Positions 25,039 through 37,705 are shown, numbered from the stretch's first letter. The stretch: 64,000 bases of DNA from Mycocentrospora acerina (GCA_022701365.1 JAKUHH010000143.1:124001-188000), one strand, 5' to 3'. Program-made: numbers and translations. Notes: a model not told the origin generated them from the letters alone.

Positions 25039-25567
25039 CTTGGCTCTTTCTCGACTCTTTCTCGACGCGTTGGGTCACGTGCAGTGGAGTGCAGTGCAGT
25101 TGGGTGTGGTGGAGTGCAGTCGAGTGCAGTCGATTGAACCGCAACGGTTTGCTCCCGTCGCGTCCCCAAAGAAAAGAAGTGGAGCCCACTTTTGGTTTAT
25201 GCACCCAAGGAAGCTTGTTCGGCCGCTAGCCGCATATGCAAACCACCGCCCGGGCCCGCACAGTCACCGTTTCAACCCCAAACCGCCCATGACGCAATGC
25301 TACAGACGACAGTGAACTGCGCCTGGCTACAACCGGCAGGACGCTGCGACATTAAATCGAAAACGTGTCTTGTCCCCTTGCGTGCTCAGGCGGCAGGATG
25401 AAGCGCATCATGAACGTCTTATTCGCTGCCCAACCCCGCCTGTGAAGCTTGTCCTGCTTAACCTGCCTGTAGTCTATTGCCGCCAAGTGCTGGGCCAGTA
25501 TATAAACTCGACATCTGAGTACCTTGGTTTCCACTAACCCCTCATCTCATCATCAACCATTGCCACA
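25039..25567. promoter_or_regulatory. Divergent promoter, coilin-like gene / kelch gene
   Basis: A tract of GTGCAGT-type repeats (for example GAGTGCAGT) fills 25079-25134, close to the start of the leftward gene. A TATATAAA box lies at 25499-25506, 62 bp before the kelch start codon. No coding frame is convincing. Confidence 0.55.
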
Positions 25568-26655
25568 ATGCCCGTCGCACTCAAAGGAATGCCCATCAGC
25601 ACCCTCAAGGGCACATGGACCCGTCTCCTCAGCGAGGACAGGCTCCAGCGCTCGTCACAGGTTCTATCAGTGCTTGATAAGACAGTGTGCATCTTCGGTG
25701 GCGAGGTGAAACCTCGCGAGCCAGTTGATGCTCAAGTCGACATCATCTCACTCAACAATGGTAAACACTATCCAACCCCTACATACCACCATGACACTCA
25801 ACCCCGCCAGACGCCCCCAAACTCAGCACAAAATCGCACTCGTCTGGTCCCAGTCCCCGCGTAGGAAGCGCCTCTGCAGTCCTGAAAGACAACATGTACA
25901 TTTTCTCCGGCCGCGGCGGTGCAGACATGTCCCCCATCGATGAACAGGGCGCAGTCTGGTCCTTTTCCCCTTCAACATCCTCCTGGACCAAAATCAGCCC
26001 AACCGACTCTTCACTCCCCCACCCCCCGCCCCGCAGCTTCCACTGCGCCGCCAGCGACAAACAATCCACTATCTTCATCCACGCAGGCTGCCCCACCTCT
26101 GGCCGGCTGTCCGACCTGTGGAAGTTCGACGTCTCGAGCCGCACCTGGACACAGCTCGCGGACGCGCCTGCGCCCCACCGCGGCGGCACATCCATTGCGT
26201 ACAGCTCTGGCAAGCTGTACAGGATGCACGGCTTCGACGGGACAACCGAGCAAGGCGGCAGCGTTGACATCTTCGACATCTCCGCCAACACATGGAGCAC
26301 CGAGACGTTCAAAGCCGACGGCAACGACGGCCCAGAGGCAAGGAGCGTGTGTGTTGTCTTGCCTGTGCGACTCGCGCAGAAAGACAAGCTCATCACATTG
26401 TTTGGCGAGAGGGATCCCTCGTCGCAGGGTCATGCCGGTGCGGGCAAAATGCTGAGCGACGTGTGGATCTACGACATTAGCGAGAACTGGTGGACGCGGG
26501 TCCATCCTGAGGGTGCGAATGGCGTGCCCGACCCTAGGGGATGGTTTGATGCGGATGTTGTCAAGAACACAGACGGTAACGATAGCCTGATACTGCATGG
26601 AGGGCTCGGAGAGGACAACGAGAGACTGAGAGATGTCTGGCAACTTGCCTTTTAG
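25568..26655 (+). CDS. Kelch-repeat beta-propeller protein
   Basis: Exons 25568-25760 and 25811-26655 (50-nt intron) give 345 residues, about the size of a single beta-propeller. Blades show the usual pattern of a hydrophobic strand with paired Gly and later conserved aromatic residues, for example CIFGGEV, YIFSGRGG, LWKFDVSSRTWTQL, VWIYDISENWW and LILHGGLG. There is no signal peptide or catalytic motif. Small propellers of this type in fungi and plants include nitrile-specifier-like proteins and scaffold proteins; I cannot choose between these. It converges with the Dia2-type gene with a 173-bp gap. Confidence 0.88.
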
Positions 26656-26828
26656 TCGATTAATTGTTTGGTCAAATAACTCTGAGACGATGAAAGCCTT
26701 CTCTTGTACATCTAGACTGGTTCTGTTCAAATCCTCCCCATCCGCCCACTAATCTCATCGCACCGCACCTGCGCGATTCTCTAGACTCCCTTTAACATGT
26801 GTATTTATATATATACATACATATACGA

Positions 26829-28592
26829 TCAATACTTGACCCTCCGCCCGCCCTTCTCCCCGCCTCCCCCCATCTTGGCACTAACCACCACCCCCTTCTT
26901 CTCCGCATACGCCATGGCATCCCTCCCAGAAATATCCACACATCCATCCACATTCAGCACCCTCAGCCCCGGCAGCCCATCAACCAGCATCTTGATCGAC
27001 GCGCCTGTGATCCTCGTCTGCGAGAGATTAACTGTGTGGAGACTTGGTGTCTTTTCCAGCGCGAGGAGCGCCTCGATGTCGTCGTCTGTGCAGGACATGG
27101 TTGTGAGGTCGAGGGAAAGGAGGGAAGGGGTGAGGATGCGGGGGGAGGCGGCGAGGAGGGAGTCTGCGCCTGTGGAGAGGGTGGTCATTGGGTCGCGGAT
27201 AGTGCGTAGGGAGAGGTGGAGGAGAGGAGATGGTGGAGGGGAGGTGGCGAGGGGGTGTGTGTTGCCGTCTTCGTCTTCCCATTTGTCGAGGAGGTTGGAG
27301 AGGAAGGTGGGGCTGAGCATGTCGATGTCCGAGATGCTGAGGTGAGTGAGGGAGGGGAGTTGGGAGCGTTGTGCGCAGTGGCGGAATTGGTATTCGTGTG
27401 CTTTGCCGACGTATCTTACGGCGAAGCGGCGGAGGGTGGAGGGAAGGATTGGGAAGGGTCCGCTGAAGATGCGTTCGAGGGTTAGGGATGTTAGAGGAGA
27501 GTTGACGAGGGAGGGGAATTGAAGAGCCAGGCTCACGTTGTTGAGGGCCAAGGACTGGAGAGCGGGGGTTTGTGAGAATAGCGTTTCCATGGGGCGGAAC
27601 GTGGATCCTGTTCTATAGTTGAGTGTCAAGGTATGAAGGTTGGGAAAGGGACCGTTCCAGTCGCCAGCACGAGAGGCGTGGGTGATGCTGCGCATATCAA
27701 CGTGCTCCAGCGTTGGCCGGTGTTGGAGAATCTGCCTTATGGTATCAAGTGTGATATCTTGATGCATCACCAGCCTCTTCAAGTTGGCTGCCAACTGAAC
27801 CATCTCGATCAGCGAAGCAGACAGTTGCTCAGGGACTGTGAGAAATTCCAAGTCTGAAAGGCTCTTGCACACTCGAGCAATGTTCTTCAACATATCTGTG
27901 TGCTCAAAGCGATTAACAGTTATGCGCGTGAGATTGTTCTTTGAGCGTCGAACAGCCTTGTCAACAAAAGCGCGGGGAACCGACTTCCTAGCGCCTGTAA
28001 GATCGAGGTGCATCCACACCCGTGGAAGCCTTGCAAGGTAGTCCCTCCATCCTCTGCTGACGCGCATACAATTGACCGTGTTCCTAAAAGGTAAATATTC
28101 GAGAATCATCTCCACAAGCTCGACTGGGAGAATAGTAAATGGATCAATGGCCGTTGCGGGGGAGAGCTTGCGTGTAAGTTTATCGTGTAGCTGTTGAAGA
28201 AGCTAAATAGAACTCGTCAGTATATCTCACAATATAGAAAGTGGGCGTGGTGTTACTTTGAAATTCTTGTCTTCAGCTGTCACATTCTTCATGCCATATT
28301 TGTAGATACCAACCGCTGTATCCGGCTTCTCCATCTTCTCCAGCACGCTTGCAGTCCGAAGATATCCCTTAACATCCTTCTTATTTAATTTGATCATTTC
28401 TCGGCCATCTTTCACGGCGGCGTTGAGGTTCTTCAACCTCTCATAACATGCAGCGCGGTGATCGTAAAGACTGACGGATGGAGAAATTGCAATTCCTTGT
28501 GCAAATGATTCGGCTGCTTTTTCGTATTCTTTGAGCTTGAAATAACCTCGCCCAAGCTCCTGGTATTCTTCTGGTGACATCAGGTGTGTCAT
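26829..28592 (-). CDS. TPR / F-box / LRR protein, Dia2-Pof3 type
   Basis: Exons 28592-28257 and 28202-26829 (54-nt intron) give 569 residues. Residues 1-112 form three tetratricopeptide-like helical pairs (YQELGRGYFKLKEYEKAAES and following). An F-box lies at about 130-166 (LPVELVEMILEYLPF, then VSRGWRDYL). The remainder is a series of leucine-rich repeats. The order TPR, F-box, LRR is that of budding yeast Dia2 and fission yeast Pof3, substrate receptors of SCF ubiquitin ligases. Those proteins act at replication forks and, in yeast, in unloading the CMG helicase. That assignment rests on architecture and position of domains, not on a search. Confidence 0.85.
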
Positions 28593-29053
28593 GGTATGAG
28601 CTAGTTGATGAGTTGTATAGTGGAAGGCCTGGGGTTGACGCGTGGGGTTACGAAGGCGCGTGACGCGAAGCCACGTGCTGAGGCTCGTGCGCCTTCCTCT
28701 TTAGAGTATCACTTTCATCTGTTCTCGAGAATCTTCAATGGATTGTCTGTTCAAATACGCATCTCATCTGCAGTCTTAATGATTTAATAAGATCGAAATG
28801 CTTGATAAAAAGTCCACGTCGCGTTACAATCCTTTCTTCGTTGTTGAGATTGTACCACCAAACTCAATGGTGAGCCAACTTCCAGTATGGCATGAACAAT
28901 GACGCGCTACAGCGAAGAGACGTGTACAGAAGAGAGCGTTGGGTATATGGCAGAAGAAAGCAAACCAAAAGTGCCTATCCAAACAAAAGCAGTAAACCTC
29001 CAACATCCAACGATCTAAAAATGCATGTTTCGGAATCATGTGCATCATGCGCA
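28593..29053. other. Intergenic spacer
   Basis: 460 bp between the 5' end of the Dia2-type gene and the 3' end of the next leftward gene. It should hold the Dia2-type promoter. No coding frame or clear TATA box is seen. Confidence 0.5.
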
Positions 29054-31463
29054 TCATGCGTTAATTATGAGATTCCTCTGACTCGGATCCTCAGGGTAAT
29101 TTCCAAACACGGTCCTATGCAGCTCGCGCAGCCACCTAAACGACTCACTCCGCGCCATCCATTGCACAGATCGACCAATCTCGGTCGCTGTCAGTCTCCG
29201 CGGTGGTTGCGTGTGAACACTACGTAGTGTCGGGTCTGTCAGTACCAGCTTCCTGTAACTCTCAAATAGCTGTATTTGCCACGACAGAGCCCCGAAACTG
29301 TTCAGGGGGAGCGAACGTATGAAATCAGGAAGCGGTGAAGTCCTGGTATAGCCAATATTTATAGCTGCCTTGATGATTAGTCCTTTCAAACGGATAAGAT
29401 TCGGATCTTCACGTCCTGCAGTCGCTGTCGATGAGCTCTTGATCGATTTCACGGATGGTCCTGAGGCGTCCGAGTATGTGGAGAGATTCGAGGATGCGGA
29501 GGACCAGCGGTCATGTGTGCGAGTCATACCAGCTTCAGGCCCGAGTAAAAGAATGTTTGGCACGTTTGGCTCGTCAGCGGGTGAGAACTCCTCGCGGTCG
29601 TCAAAAATGGTAGTCGGTGTCTCTGGCAGCACCGGAGGATTTCTCCTCAGTGAGACGGTAGAGTGGTATGATTCGTTCATATTTGACGATCGTTCAGACC
29701 GCTCAGTGTATGGCTCAGAATACGCAACTTGGGACGGTGGCACCGAAGATGGGCCGCCCGAGAAGCTGTACTGAGATGGTCGTGGCGTGCCTCGTTCGGG
29801 TCTTACCTGGGCCCAGCCATCACGAAATAGGTCGCAAAGCTCCCAGCAAGATTGAATTGCAGACCCCAGAAGCTCCTCGTCAGCAGCCTTTGCATCCCGA
29901 CTATTTTGACGGAGACTAAACAGCATCTCAGCCAACGACCAACATGCATGTAGCAACGAGTCCGTTTCTTCTGGAAGAGAAGTTCTTTGTTTCATTAGCC
30001 GATGACACAAGGTCCAGTAAAAGTCTAGTGTTCGTTCTCGGAATGCTTCCGGTAGTGCTCGGTCATGTGCGTTGTAGAGGTGGTTGTTCAGTTCAAGACT
30101 GACTCTCAAAACCGAATCAGATGCTTCATCCCCCCTCTGTCGTACATCGAACAATGCTTGACAAAAGTCTCGGCAAAGCTCTAGGGTGGGTTGAATCTGT
30201 GTTGACGGCTCCTCGTCGCGACTTTCATAGAGTTTCTGACATAGTCGCCAACATGTTCTCCAAGCGTGCTCCTGTATATCAGCCCTACCGCCAGAATAGT
30301 GAAACATGCGGTGTCGGTGGTTCTGGCTTAGATTCGCAAGGGAGTTGCATAGAGTCCAGCACTCGTTCAAAGCGTTTCGCAAAGCAGCAACCTCCTTTTC
30401 TGTCTCGTTTATGCCATGCAGCGCCTGACCCATCGTCTGGGTGCCAATGGATGCAGACTCGCTTCGGTGCGATGAAGACTGACTGTCGTCCTGATCGATA
30501 AAAGAGCTGGAGGACGAGTCGGTGGTGGAAGTGGGGCCACGGTCTTCGTGCTCTGCTATGTCTACCTGAGTTAGCATGGCGCTGTATTTGGTCTCTGGAC
30601 ATGTATACGCACCAGCGAGGTTGAGGTTCATCCGAGCACTCCGTCTTCGAAGGTCCTCTTCATAGTCCTGGCGTGTCTGTGCACGGGGTGTGCTGCGATC
30701 AGAGAAGCTCAAGGGCACATCTGTGTCAATGGGAGTGGTGAAGGCAGACGCGTAAGAGTACTGTGGAGTCTCAGCGTCGACAGCCTGGGTAAAGGCAAGA
30801 TGCGCACGACGAACCTTTTCATCGATGTCAGGAATCATGTTGGCTTCCGGTGTCTGTGGCGACACGACAGCGATGGTGTCTGATGTGTTGGCACTCGACG
30901 ACGCCGCCGACATGCTCACCCTGTTCTGGTGCAAACGTCAGTGCCTAGGCAGTGCAGCCTCGACTCGATGCGGTACGTACGAATGTTTTGAAGTCTGCAG
31001 GCGCGTGGATGACAGACGGCGGTGCATCGTCCGAGTTGGAGCGCTCGCGCACCGGCAGTGTCATGTTCAGCTTATGGGGCTGTTGGGCCAGAAAGTGAGT
31101 GTCTGCGCGGCGCTGCAACGACTCGCGCCATACCTTTGCCTGGCTCTCCTGGCTAGCAGGACTCACAATGTCGTCCGTGCCAGGCGACCTGATGTCGCTC
31201 ATGTCGTCTTCGCTGGCGCTGGCAGCGTCGCCGTCGTGGTCGACCTGTGCGTCCTCGTCGATCTGCAGTGGGGTCAGCCTAGCCCCGCCAGTTCGCGACA
31301 CGGTGGTGGTGGCGGTGGTGCTCGCGTCATGTACCTCGGTGTGGTCCGTATTGCTCGTGCCATTGCTCTCCACGGGCGAGGGCTCGACGGTGGCGGGATA
31401 TGGACTTGGCGGGGGGAGGAGGTAGTCGGCGGCGGCAACATCCGAGGACCTGTGCATGGCCAT
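29054..31463 (-). CDS. Fungal protein with CW-x-LC helical repeats
   Basis: Exons 31463-30981, 30925-30613 and 30561-29054 give 767 residues. The first splice (GTACGT, branch CTGAC, CCAG) is well supported. The second intron (51 nt, GTGCGT to GTAG, branch GCTAAC) contains no stop and is a multiple of three, so retention would add 17 residues. The N terminus (about 1-320) is Ser/Thr/Asp-rich and probably disordered. From about residue 333 to 510 there are seven helical units built on C/Y-W-x-L-C (CWTLCNSL, CWRLCQKL, YWTLCHRL, CWSLAEML, CWELCDLF and two weaker ones) at 25-36-residue spacing. A conserved-looking C-terminal block follows from about residue 650. No known function; it resembles uncharacterised fungal proteins. 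Confidence 0.8.
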
Positions 31464-34400
31464 TGTCAGCGCTGGCAGGTGCAGGTGCAGGTGCGGGTGC
31501 GGGTGCAGACGCAGGCAGCTCTGTGTCGCGCAGCACTCGGGGGGAGGGCGCACCTATTTGAGAAGACGTGCGCAAAGGTGCCTGGCGAGCTGGGCGAGTC
31601 GGTGCATGGGCTAAAGGCCGACTTGAGGCCTGCGGTCGGCGACGGCGACGGCATCAGCGTTGCGGTGGCCATGGCTCGGGCTCAGGGCTCAGGGCTGCCT
31701 TGCTGCCTGGCTGCCTGGCGACAAGACAGTACTACGGGCTGTGCCTGGATTGCGCCGCACTGCACCTCGTCGTTCTCTCCCTCTCTTGCTCTCTGGCTCC
31801 ACGACAGCGAATCAGGGGACAAGGCGCGCCGCAAAGACGGTGGGTGAGCGTTGGAAGCGCGGGCGACGACAATGGCATGGGGCCCGGGGACCTGAGGCTT
31901 ATACACGCAGCAGCCAGCTGCCGGGAGCGGCTCGGTATGCAGGCGACGGATGCGTCCTTGGTCCTTGCTTCAAACGGCGACTCTGCCTGGTTGGAGGGAT
32001 ACCGCGACACGCAGCAGGCGTCGAGCACTTGAACATGGCAGCTAAACTCGCTAACCACCACGCCAACAGCACCAACAGCACCAACAGCCCACCTGGCCGC
32101 GCCTTTTGGCGACGCAGCCAATCCCGGCGCCAGACGGCGCGCAGCTCCAGGGCCGGGCGCTTAACATGCGGGATCGCTGGCCGCGCTCACCACAACACCC
32201 ACGCCCGGATGTGCTCCAGTGTCCCACCGTGCTGGGCCCAAGGGCTGTCTGCTTCCTCAGTGGCTCTTCGCCTTTCTTCTCGCCAGGAAGCTGGGAGAAC
32301 GGCGTCCTACTACAGACGAACGACTCTTGCTTGCGCGCTCATAGGCTCCTTGCCACAACACCTCGTCAGCCTTTACGTCTTGTTGCTGCTCCTTCAGCTT
32401 GCCCGGTCTGCCTTTATTCTTGCCACAGCAGGCTAGCAGTGCTCGAGTGAACGATGCACTGTTCAACTCTGGGCCTCCTGCGAGACATGCAGGCTACTGC
32501 ATGCTGTCTACCTCTTCAGGAACTCTTGACGGCTAACATGTGGGCAATATGCACCAGCAAATTCCTCCGTCTGACCCATTGCCCATTCTGACATCTAGCC
32601 TCGCCTACGTGGCCGCCTGGCACCAAATCGAGTGTGAAAATGTGTTCAAGCTGCTTGTCGCCCAACACCGGGCAGCGTGACAAGAGCATCAACGTCTGCG
32701 GACCCACAGATGCGTCAGTCTACGATCGTCGACGCCCATGGCTTGCTAGCTTGCCCGTCTCCGCACCGGCGAGCCTGTCAGCACGTCCATGTACCACATG
32801 TCCGGATTGTTTAATCCCGGGCCAAAGACCATGAGCCCTGTCCAATCTCACGTTGTTGATTTACTCATATCCTGATTCCATTGCGAATAAGTCCCAGCTC
32901 ACTATCGTCACAACTCATCTCGAGCACGAACAACTCGTCTAGTGCCCAAACCAAAATGGATGGAGCCAACTTCCTTCGTGCGACTTGTGCCGCTCCCGCG
33001 CAGATTAGCCGCGCTGATGGCGTGTTGAAAGGCGCCAATGTGGCACAGAATGCTCAAAAAAGGGCCGCGATCATATAAGCAAGTCTGCTAAAGCATGCAT
33101 TGTCAAATGTTGAACGTGAGCCTGCATCAACGGTCTGTGCATGGCGAAAATTCTGGGGGCGTCTTTACACAAGATTTGCCGACGCGCAATGACTACGCCT
33201 CGCCAGAATAGCATCAGAATGCTCGGTGCATTCTTGCACGTCTCCATAATTCATACCCTGGCAGATGCCAACACTTGATGCATATATATAGAGTGGAGTT
33301 TGCCCTACACACAGAGCTGCGTGCGTTAGGTCCGCATCGCTCTCGGCATTCCGTGTCGTCCCCAAGTGTATGGGCGCTTACTGCTGCACGGTCTTTGGTC
33401 TATACTTCTATCCACTCTACGCCTCTCTTGGCTTAAGAAAGCCAATGATTCTGAGCTGCCATATGATACTTTCACAATAGCCTGTTGTCCCACTTTGTAG
33501 ACTGAGCCATACTTTACTTTGTTCGAATTAAAGTGTAACTCTAATGGATGCACCGAAACTCCTTTTTAGATTGCATCTGGCCAATTGGCAATGAGTTGGA
33601 CAGTGTTGACAGACCATCAATGGCTCATTCTTCAGCCGGGCATCACCGCACACATTTTTTGAAAGCTTGACGCATGCAATATGGAGTCCAGCTCAACTGC
33701 TAGAAATATGTTTAATTTGCGCATAGCTAAATGCTACTGACCGCAGTAAACATTCCCATGACCATAGAATACAGCATTTCACTTGTACAAAGAAGAAAGC
33801 TGATAGCGTACCCGCGACAACCTGGCCGGCAACGGCATCTTCAGAACCTTGCCCTATCACTTCTTTGCATGCAATATCAGGCTGACCGTATTCCTTCTTC
33901 CAGAGATTACCGCCAGAAGCTGAAGCAGACGGATAGTTCAACATCCTCTGAATAAGCAATGGCGTCGTAGACTTGCGATGTGTCACCGGGCGCTTCCTCG
34001 TCGAACTATTGGAGCTCCTGTGCCTCCTCATTCTTCCAGAAAAGACTCAAAGATTGAGGCGTCATACAAAAATCAGCCTTGCTGAAGATGCGTCCACATG
34101 GCGTGGTCTAGAGTCCCACACTCCTTCCTTGTCTGTGCTATGTGTACATTCGCTCATGGTAACGCTCCCCATCAGCGCGGGGCAGTACGGTATCTATATC
34201 TATTCCTCGTGACCACAGTACCTATTCGGTTAGTCATATCTTCTTACATACTTTCGATCGCATTGAAGACCATGTAGCCGTCAAGCAACGACGATAGAAC
34301 AAGAAAAATCGCGACCAAATAATTGACGTCTATCTCATTGGCTCTTCTTGAGATATCAACATACGCCAAGGATGACTCAATATTTGGGTCATGAGACTGC

Positions 34401-35638
34401 TATCTGGGCCTTTTTCTCCTCTATCGGACGCTATACAAATGCTTGCCAAATTCCAGCATCAAACGCAGCAAGGATACATCGCTTAACCCGAGAATTTCCT
34501 CTTTCGATGCAGCGTGCTATCTCTCCACGTGTGGTCACCGATTACCCAGGTTCTTCCACATCGTTCATTCGTGCCAGTCACTCCGCGGATCACCTCACAA
34601 AAAGGAGAGCAAACCAGTAGAATAGAGTTCCAGCCGCCAGGATCAGCAATTCGGAAGGATCCCGATCGTATCGGGCTCCCATCGCGCAATGAGACAAGGT
34701 TTCTTTCCCTTGCCAAGGCTCTGTTCCTTTGCCTCGCTTGCTTCAATGTCAGATGAAGGGATTATGACGTGGTTCCACATTCGGGGTGAGATCCCCGATG
34801 AGATATCCAGGAATCACACTGCATGACAGGCAATGGTGTGCTAGAGTTGTTACAAAAAAAGATTTAAGTTCCTCGTTACCAAGTTTCTGGAGAGACCGAG
34901 AGAGCTGACAATCAGATGCTGCAGGTGGCCATGTCGCACGACATCAGGCCAATTAGGAGTTTTTTTCCAGCAGGATGTTCAACATGTCAGAAAATATGCC
35001 AGAGTAAAAAAATGGCACAAACGAGGGTCGAGATTTCTAATTTTTTTTCCTTCCTCCGGCATGCAATTCCTGCGATCTAATCTGTAGAACAAAGTGAAAG
35101 AAAGTCAATACTATTAATGCGGAATCTCTTTCCCATCACCATTTTCCCACCACTTAGCAAATCTCTTATCAGCCTCTTCCCTAACCCATCTGCCACCCTC
35201 TTCCCTAACCCATCTGCCACCCTCTTCCAACGCCCCAATCTCGCCCCCTGTCTTCGGCAGGCTATCTCAATGTTACCGTTTAGGGGCTGTTAGACCGTGC
35301 CCCACAATAAACTATCGTTGATATAATTCATAAATCTTTAAAATTTCGGAGCGGCAAAGTAGAGATTCTAGTTGGAATTTACTTGCACAATTTTGAATCT
35401 GCCTGCATTGATTAATTTACATGAACTTTATTTATTCTTTTCTCATTATGATTTGACGTCTTCAATACCCAAATACTCTTCTGCCAGCCTTCATTATCAA
35501 GCTCTACTCATTTCCCAATCGCCATTTTCAACTTAATATTCAGCCCAGGCACAAAGAATCTTATTGGTACCCGTCTAAAGAGCCATCTTTTGAGGAATCG
35601 GAATTCGCCTTCATACAACGCCCCTCCTAGTCCAAATT
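31464..35638. other. 4.2-kb gene-free region
   Basis: From 31.5 to 32.5 kb the DNA is GC-rich with many overlapping frames on both strands, none with domain content. After about 33 kb it becomes AT-rich. A 24-nt tandem repeat lies at 35174-35229. I find no transposase, terminal repeats or RNA gene; the right end borders the interrupted Hint gene. Confidence 0.45.
35174..35229. repeat. 24-nt tandem repeat, 2.3 copies
   Basis: Two identical copies of a 24-nt unit beginning CCTCTTCCCTAACCC (35174-35197, 35198-35221), plus a partial third. The CCCTAA string resembles a telomere unit by chance; it is not repeated in telomeric phase. Confidence 0.8.
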
Positions 35639-37415
35639 ATGGCTCAGCGACAATCCACTGTGGAAAGACTAATCTCGGTACTTGGTGAACAGGGATTTCT
35701 GGATGCAGAATTCGCTGTCTTTCATCTGCGGCGCGCATTATGCGAAACTGCGTCCATCACGTATCTCCAAAGGTAATTTTTGCAGGAGGAAGATGGCCTA
35801 TCATAGAGTACCCTTTTCGAGCGTGGGTACTTGAAATCTGGGGTCATGAGTGACTGGTCCAACGAGTCGAAGCCTTGGTCTCTGATGTTTGACTGCGTAG
35901 ACTGCTCTCAATATATTAAGATATTAGGTATCTCGTCTTTGGCTTATGCCACGTCCAAATTTAGGAATGCGAGGACTCAAATATCTTTGCAAAAAGATGA
36001 ACTGGTCCCTATTGTTTCGATTGCCAGGCCGCACTGAACATGCTAGACTGCCGCAACTGATGTCTTCAACAAGACAATCGACTCCCCAATGCCATCGTTG
36101 TATGCTGAACACATCAATTGCCATCTAGTCGACAATGAATTGGATTCGCTGGGCAAGCTCCACCGCGACCCAAATGTTGTTGATCGATTCAAGGCTGAAG
36201 TAACGAGCAACTCCTTCGATCCGCTCGGAGAAAGGCGCAACATTCACTATGCCATGTCTGCTCCATTCTTCTATGAGTTCATTATTCGTGGCCCCAGTTA
36301 TCGCCTAAACAGAGATTTGCTACAAGTTTCCGCTTTGCGCGTCATTGGAGCTTGGTCCTCGAAACTGGATGGTAACGCCCAGACAACTTTGGCCAAGTAC
36401 TGCTACATGATCTCGGGCGTCTTCTCTACGCAGGAACAGGCCTCAAAAACCATGAAGGATACCGTGCAAAGTTTGGAGGAAGCAGCAAAGTCGATTCTCT
36501 TAGACAGTGCCGTTGTGAATGGATTCTGTAAGTTGCTGGCAAATGCCGCTAGAGGATCGGCGGCAAGTAACTACCGAGACCGAGCCAACCATTGGAACCG
36601 CCCTCGATGATACGGTCATTAATGAGTACAACAGTGTCTCACGCTTACTCTGGACCAACTGGATCACCGCTTTGAACAGTCAGACGCCAACAACTTTCTG
36701 ACAAGCAAGGATTCGCAAAGCAAAAGCGGCGCAGAGCTCTTCGAAACGCCACATCGGGCTTGCTCTGGGAGCTGGAACTATGCCTGCTAACACGGTCGTT
36801 CACGGTACGGATCTTGCATCATGGAGTGCTGCTCACGTGGACATGGGTTGCATGAACAGCGACGCCCCGCCATCAAACAGCACAGTGGCCACCAGAGATC
36901 CAGTATCTGTCTCGACACCAGAGGCACCACCAGGCCAGTTCAAGACCGCACTTCCAACATTGACGTGTTTCGTAGCGGGCACAAAAGTGCTGACAGCCAG
37001 TGGCAATATTCCCATCGAGCTCCTAAAGCAAGGAAGCCAGTTATGCACCGGTCTCACGCCATCAGAATGGGCCACAACATCCTGTGATGTTGTCAAAAGT
37101 CCCGCTCCAAAGATAATTTTCGGATTCAACCACGGCTCTGAGTTCTTCACGCCGGGACACGTCTTCTACACCACGACAGGCCTCCGTGCTATAAATCCCA
37201 GCATTGCACTCGCACGGGATCCCCCGATTGAGTGTGGCCGGCTGGCCGTCGGCCACGTGCTACTCCGCATTGGCGACGACAACAGCACGTACGAACATAT
37301 CCTAATCCAGTCCATCAGGTCGAGTCTCACGACCGACGAATACGTATATGGTGTACATTTGCAAGGAGAGTCTCAAAGATACCATGCCAATGGTTACTTG
37401 GTAGTAGTCTGTTGA
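35639..37415 (+). pseudogene. Hint-domain (hedgehog/intein fold) gene, reading frame apparently interrupted
   Basis: The clear part is the C-terminal frame, 36780-37415: HGTDLASWSAAHVDMG, then a Hint module starting at Cys (codon 36966, CFVAGTKVLTASG), a TPGHVFYTTTGL block with the conserved Thr and His, and an end block YHANGYLVVVC. Hint modules self-process in inteins and hedgehog proteins; in fungi they sit at the C terminus of larger proteins, often with a VWA domain. I see no VWA domain here. Upstream frames from the ATG at 35639 can be linked only with 36-42-nt introns. Between about 36640 and 36755 the coding character moves from one frame to another and back, with an in-frame TGA at 36699-36701, suggesting a 2-nt and then a 1-nt insertion. 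It could instead be an intact gene with an unusual 42-nt intron over the stop. Confidence 0.55.
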
Positions 37416-37539
37416 AATAAAACATGACATACCAAGGCGTTCAAAGTATTGGAGAATCAAGGGGGAGAAGAATTTTGGTTGATGGTTGAGAATGGGCGAA
37501 TAAACCTTTTTTTCTCCCTTTTTTTCCATTAAACAAAGA

Positions 37540-37568
37540 CACACACACACACATGTCTCTCTCTCTCT
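37540..37568. repeat. AC and CT dinucleotide microsatellites
   Basis: About seven AC units run directly into about six TC units. Confidence 0.85.
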
Positions 37569-37693
37569 ATATGTAACATGTCAACCAACTAGGTCCTCCA
37601 CATATATTTAAAAAAAAAAACACATTAGCATCACAACATGCGAATCTGCACGCACAAGAGCAGGCCAGGGGGGAAATACGACCCCAAGAGGGT

Positions 37694-37705
37694 GGGGGGG
37701 GGGGG
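37694..37705. repeat. Poly-G tract
   Basis: A run of about 12 G, prone to length errors in sequencing. Confidence 0.8.

Noticed and set aside
30825..31847. 340-codon plus-strand frame
   Set aside because: Antisense to the well-supported first exons of the CW-x-LC protein; starts and composition are not protein-like.
31568..32436. Plus-strand frames up to 258 codons
   Set aside because: Low-complexity Arg/Ala/Gly/Ser composition and competing antisense frames; they arise from GC-rich non-coding DNA upstream of the CW-x-LC gene.
35174..35229. Possible telomere-like CCCTAA repeats
   Set aside because: Only one CCCTAA per 24-nt unit; not a telomeric array.
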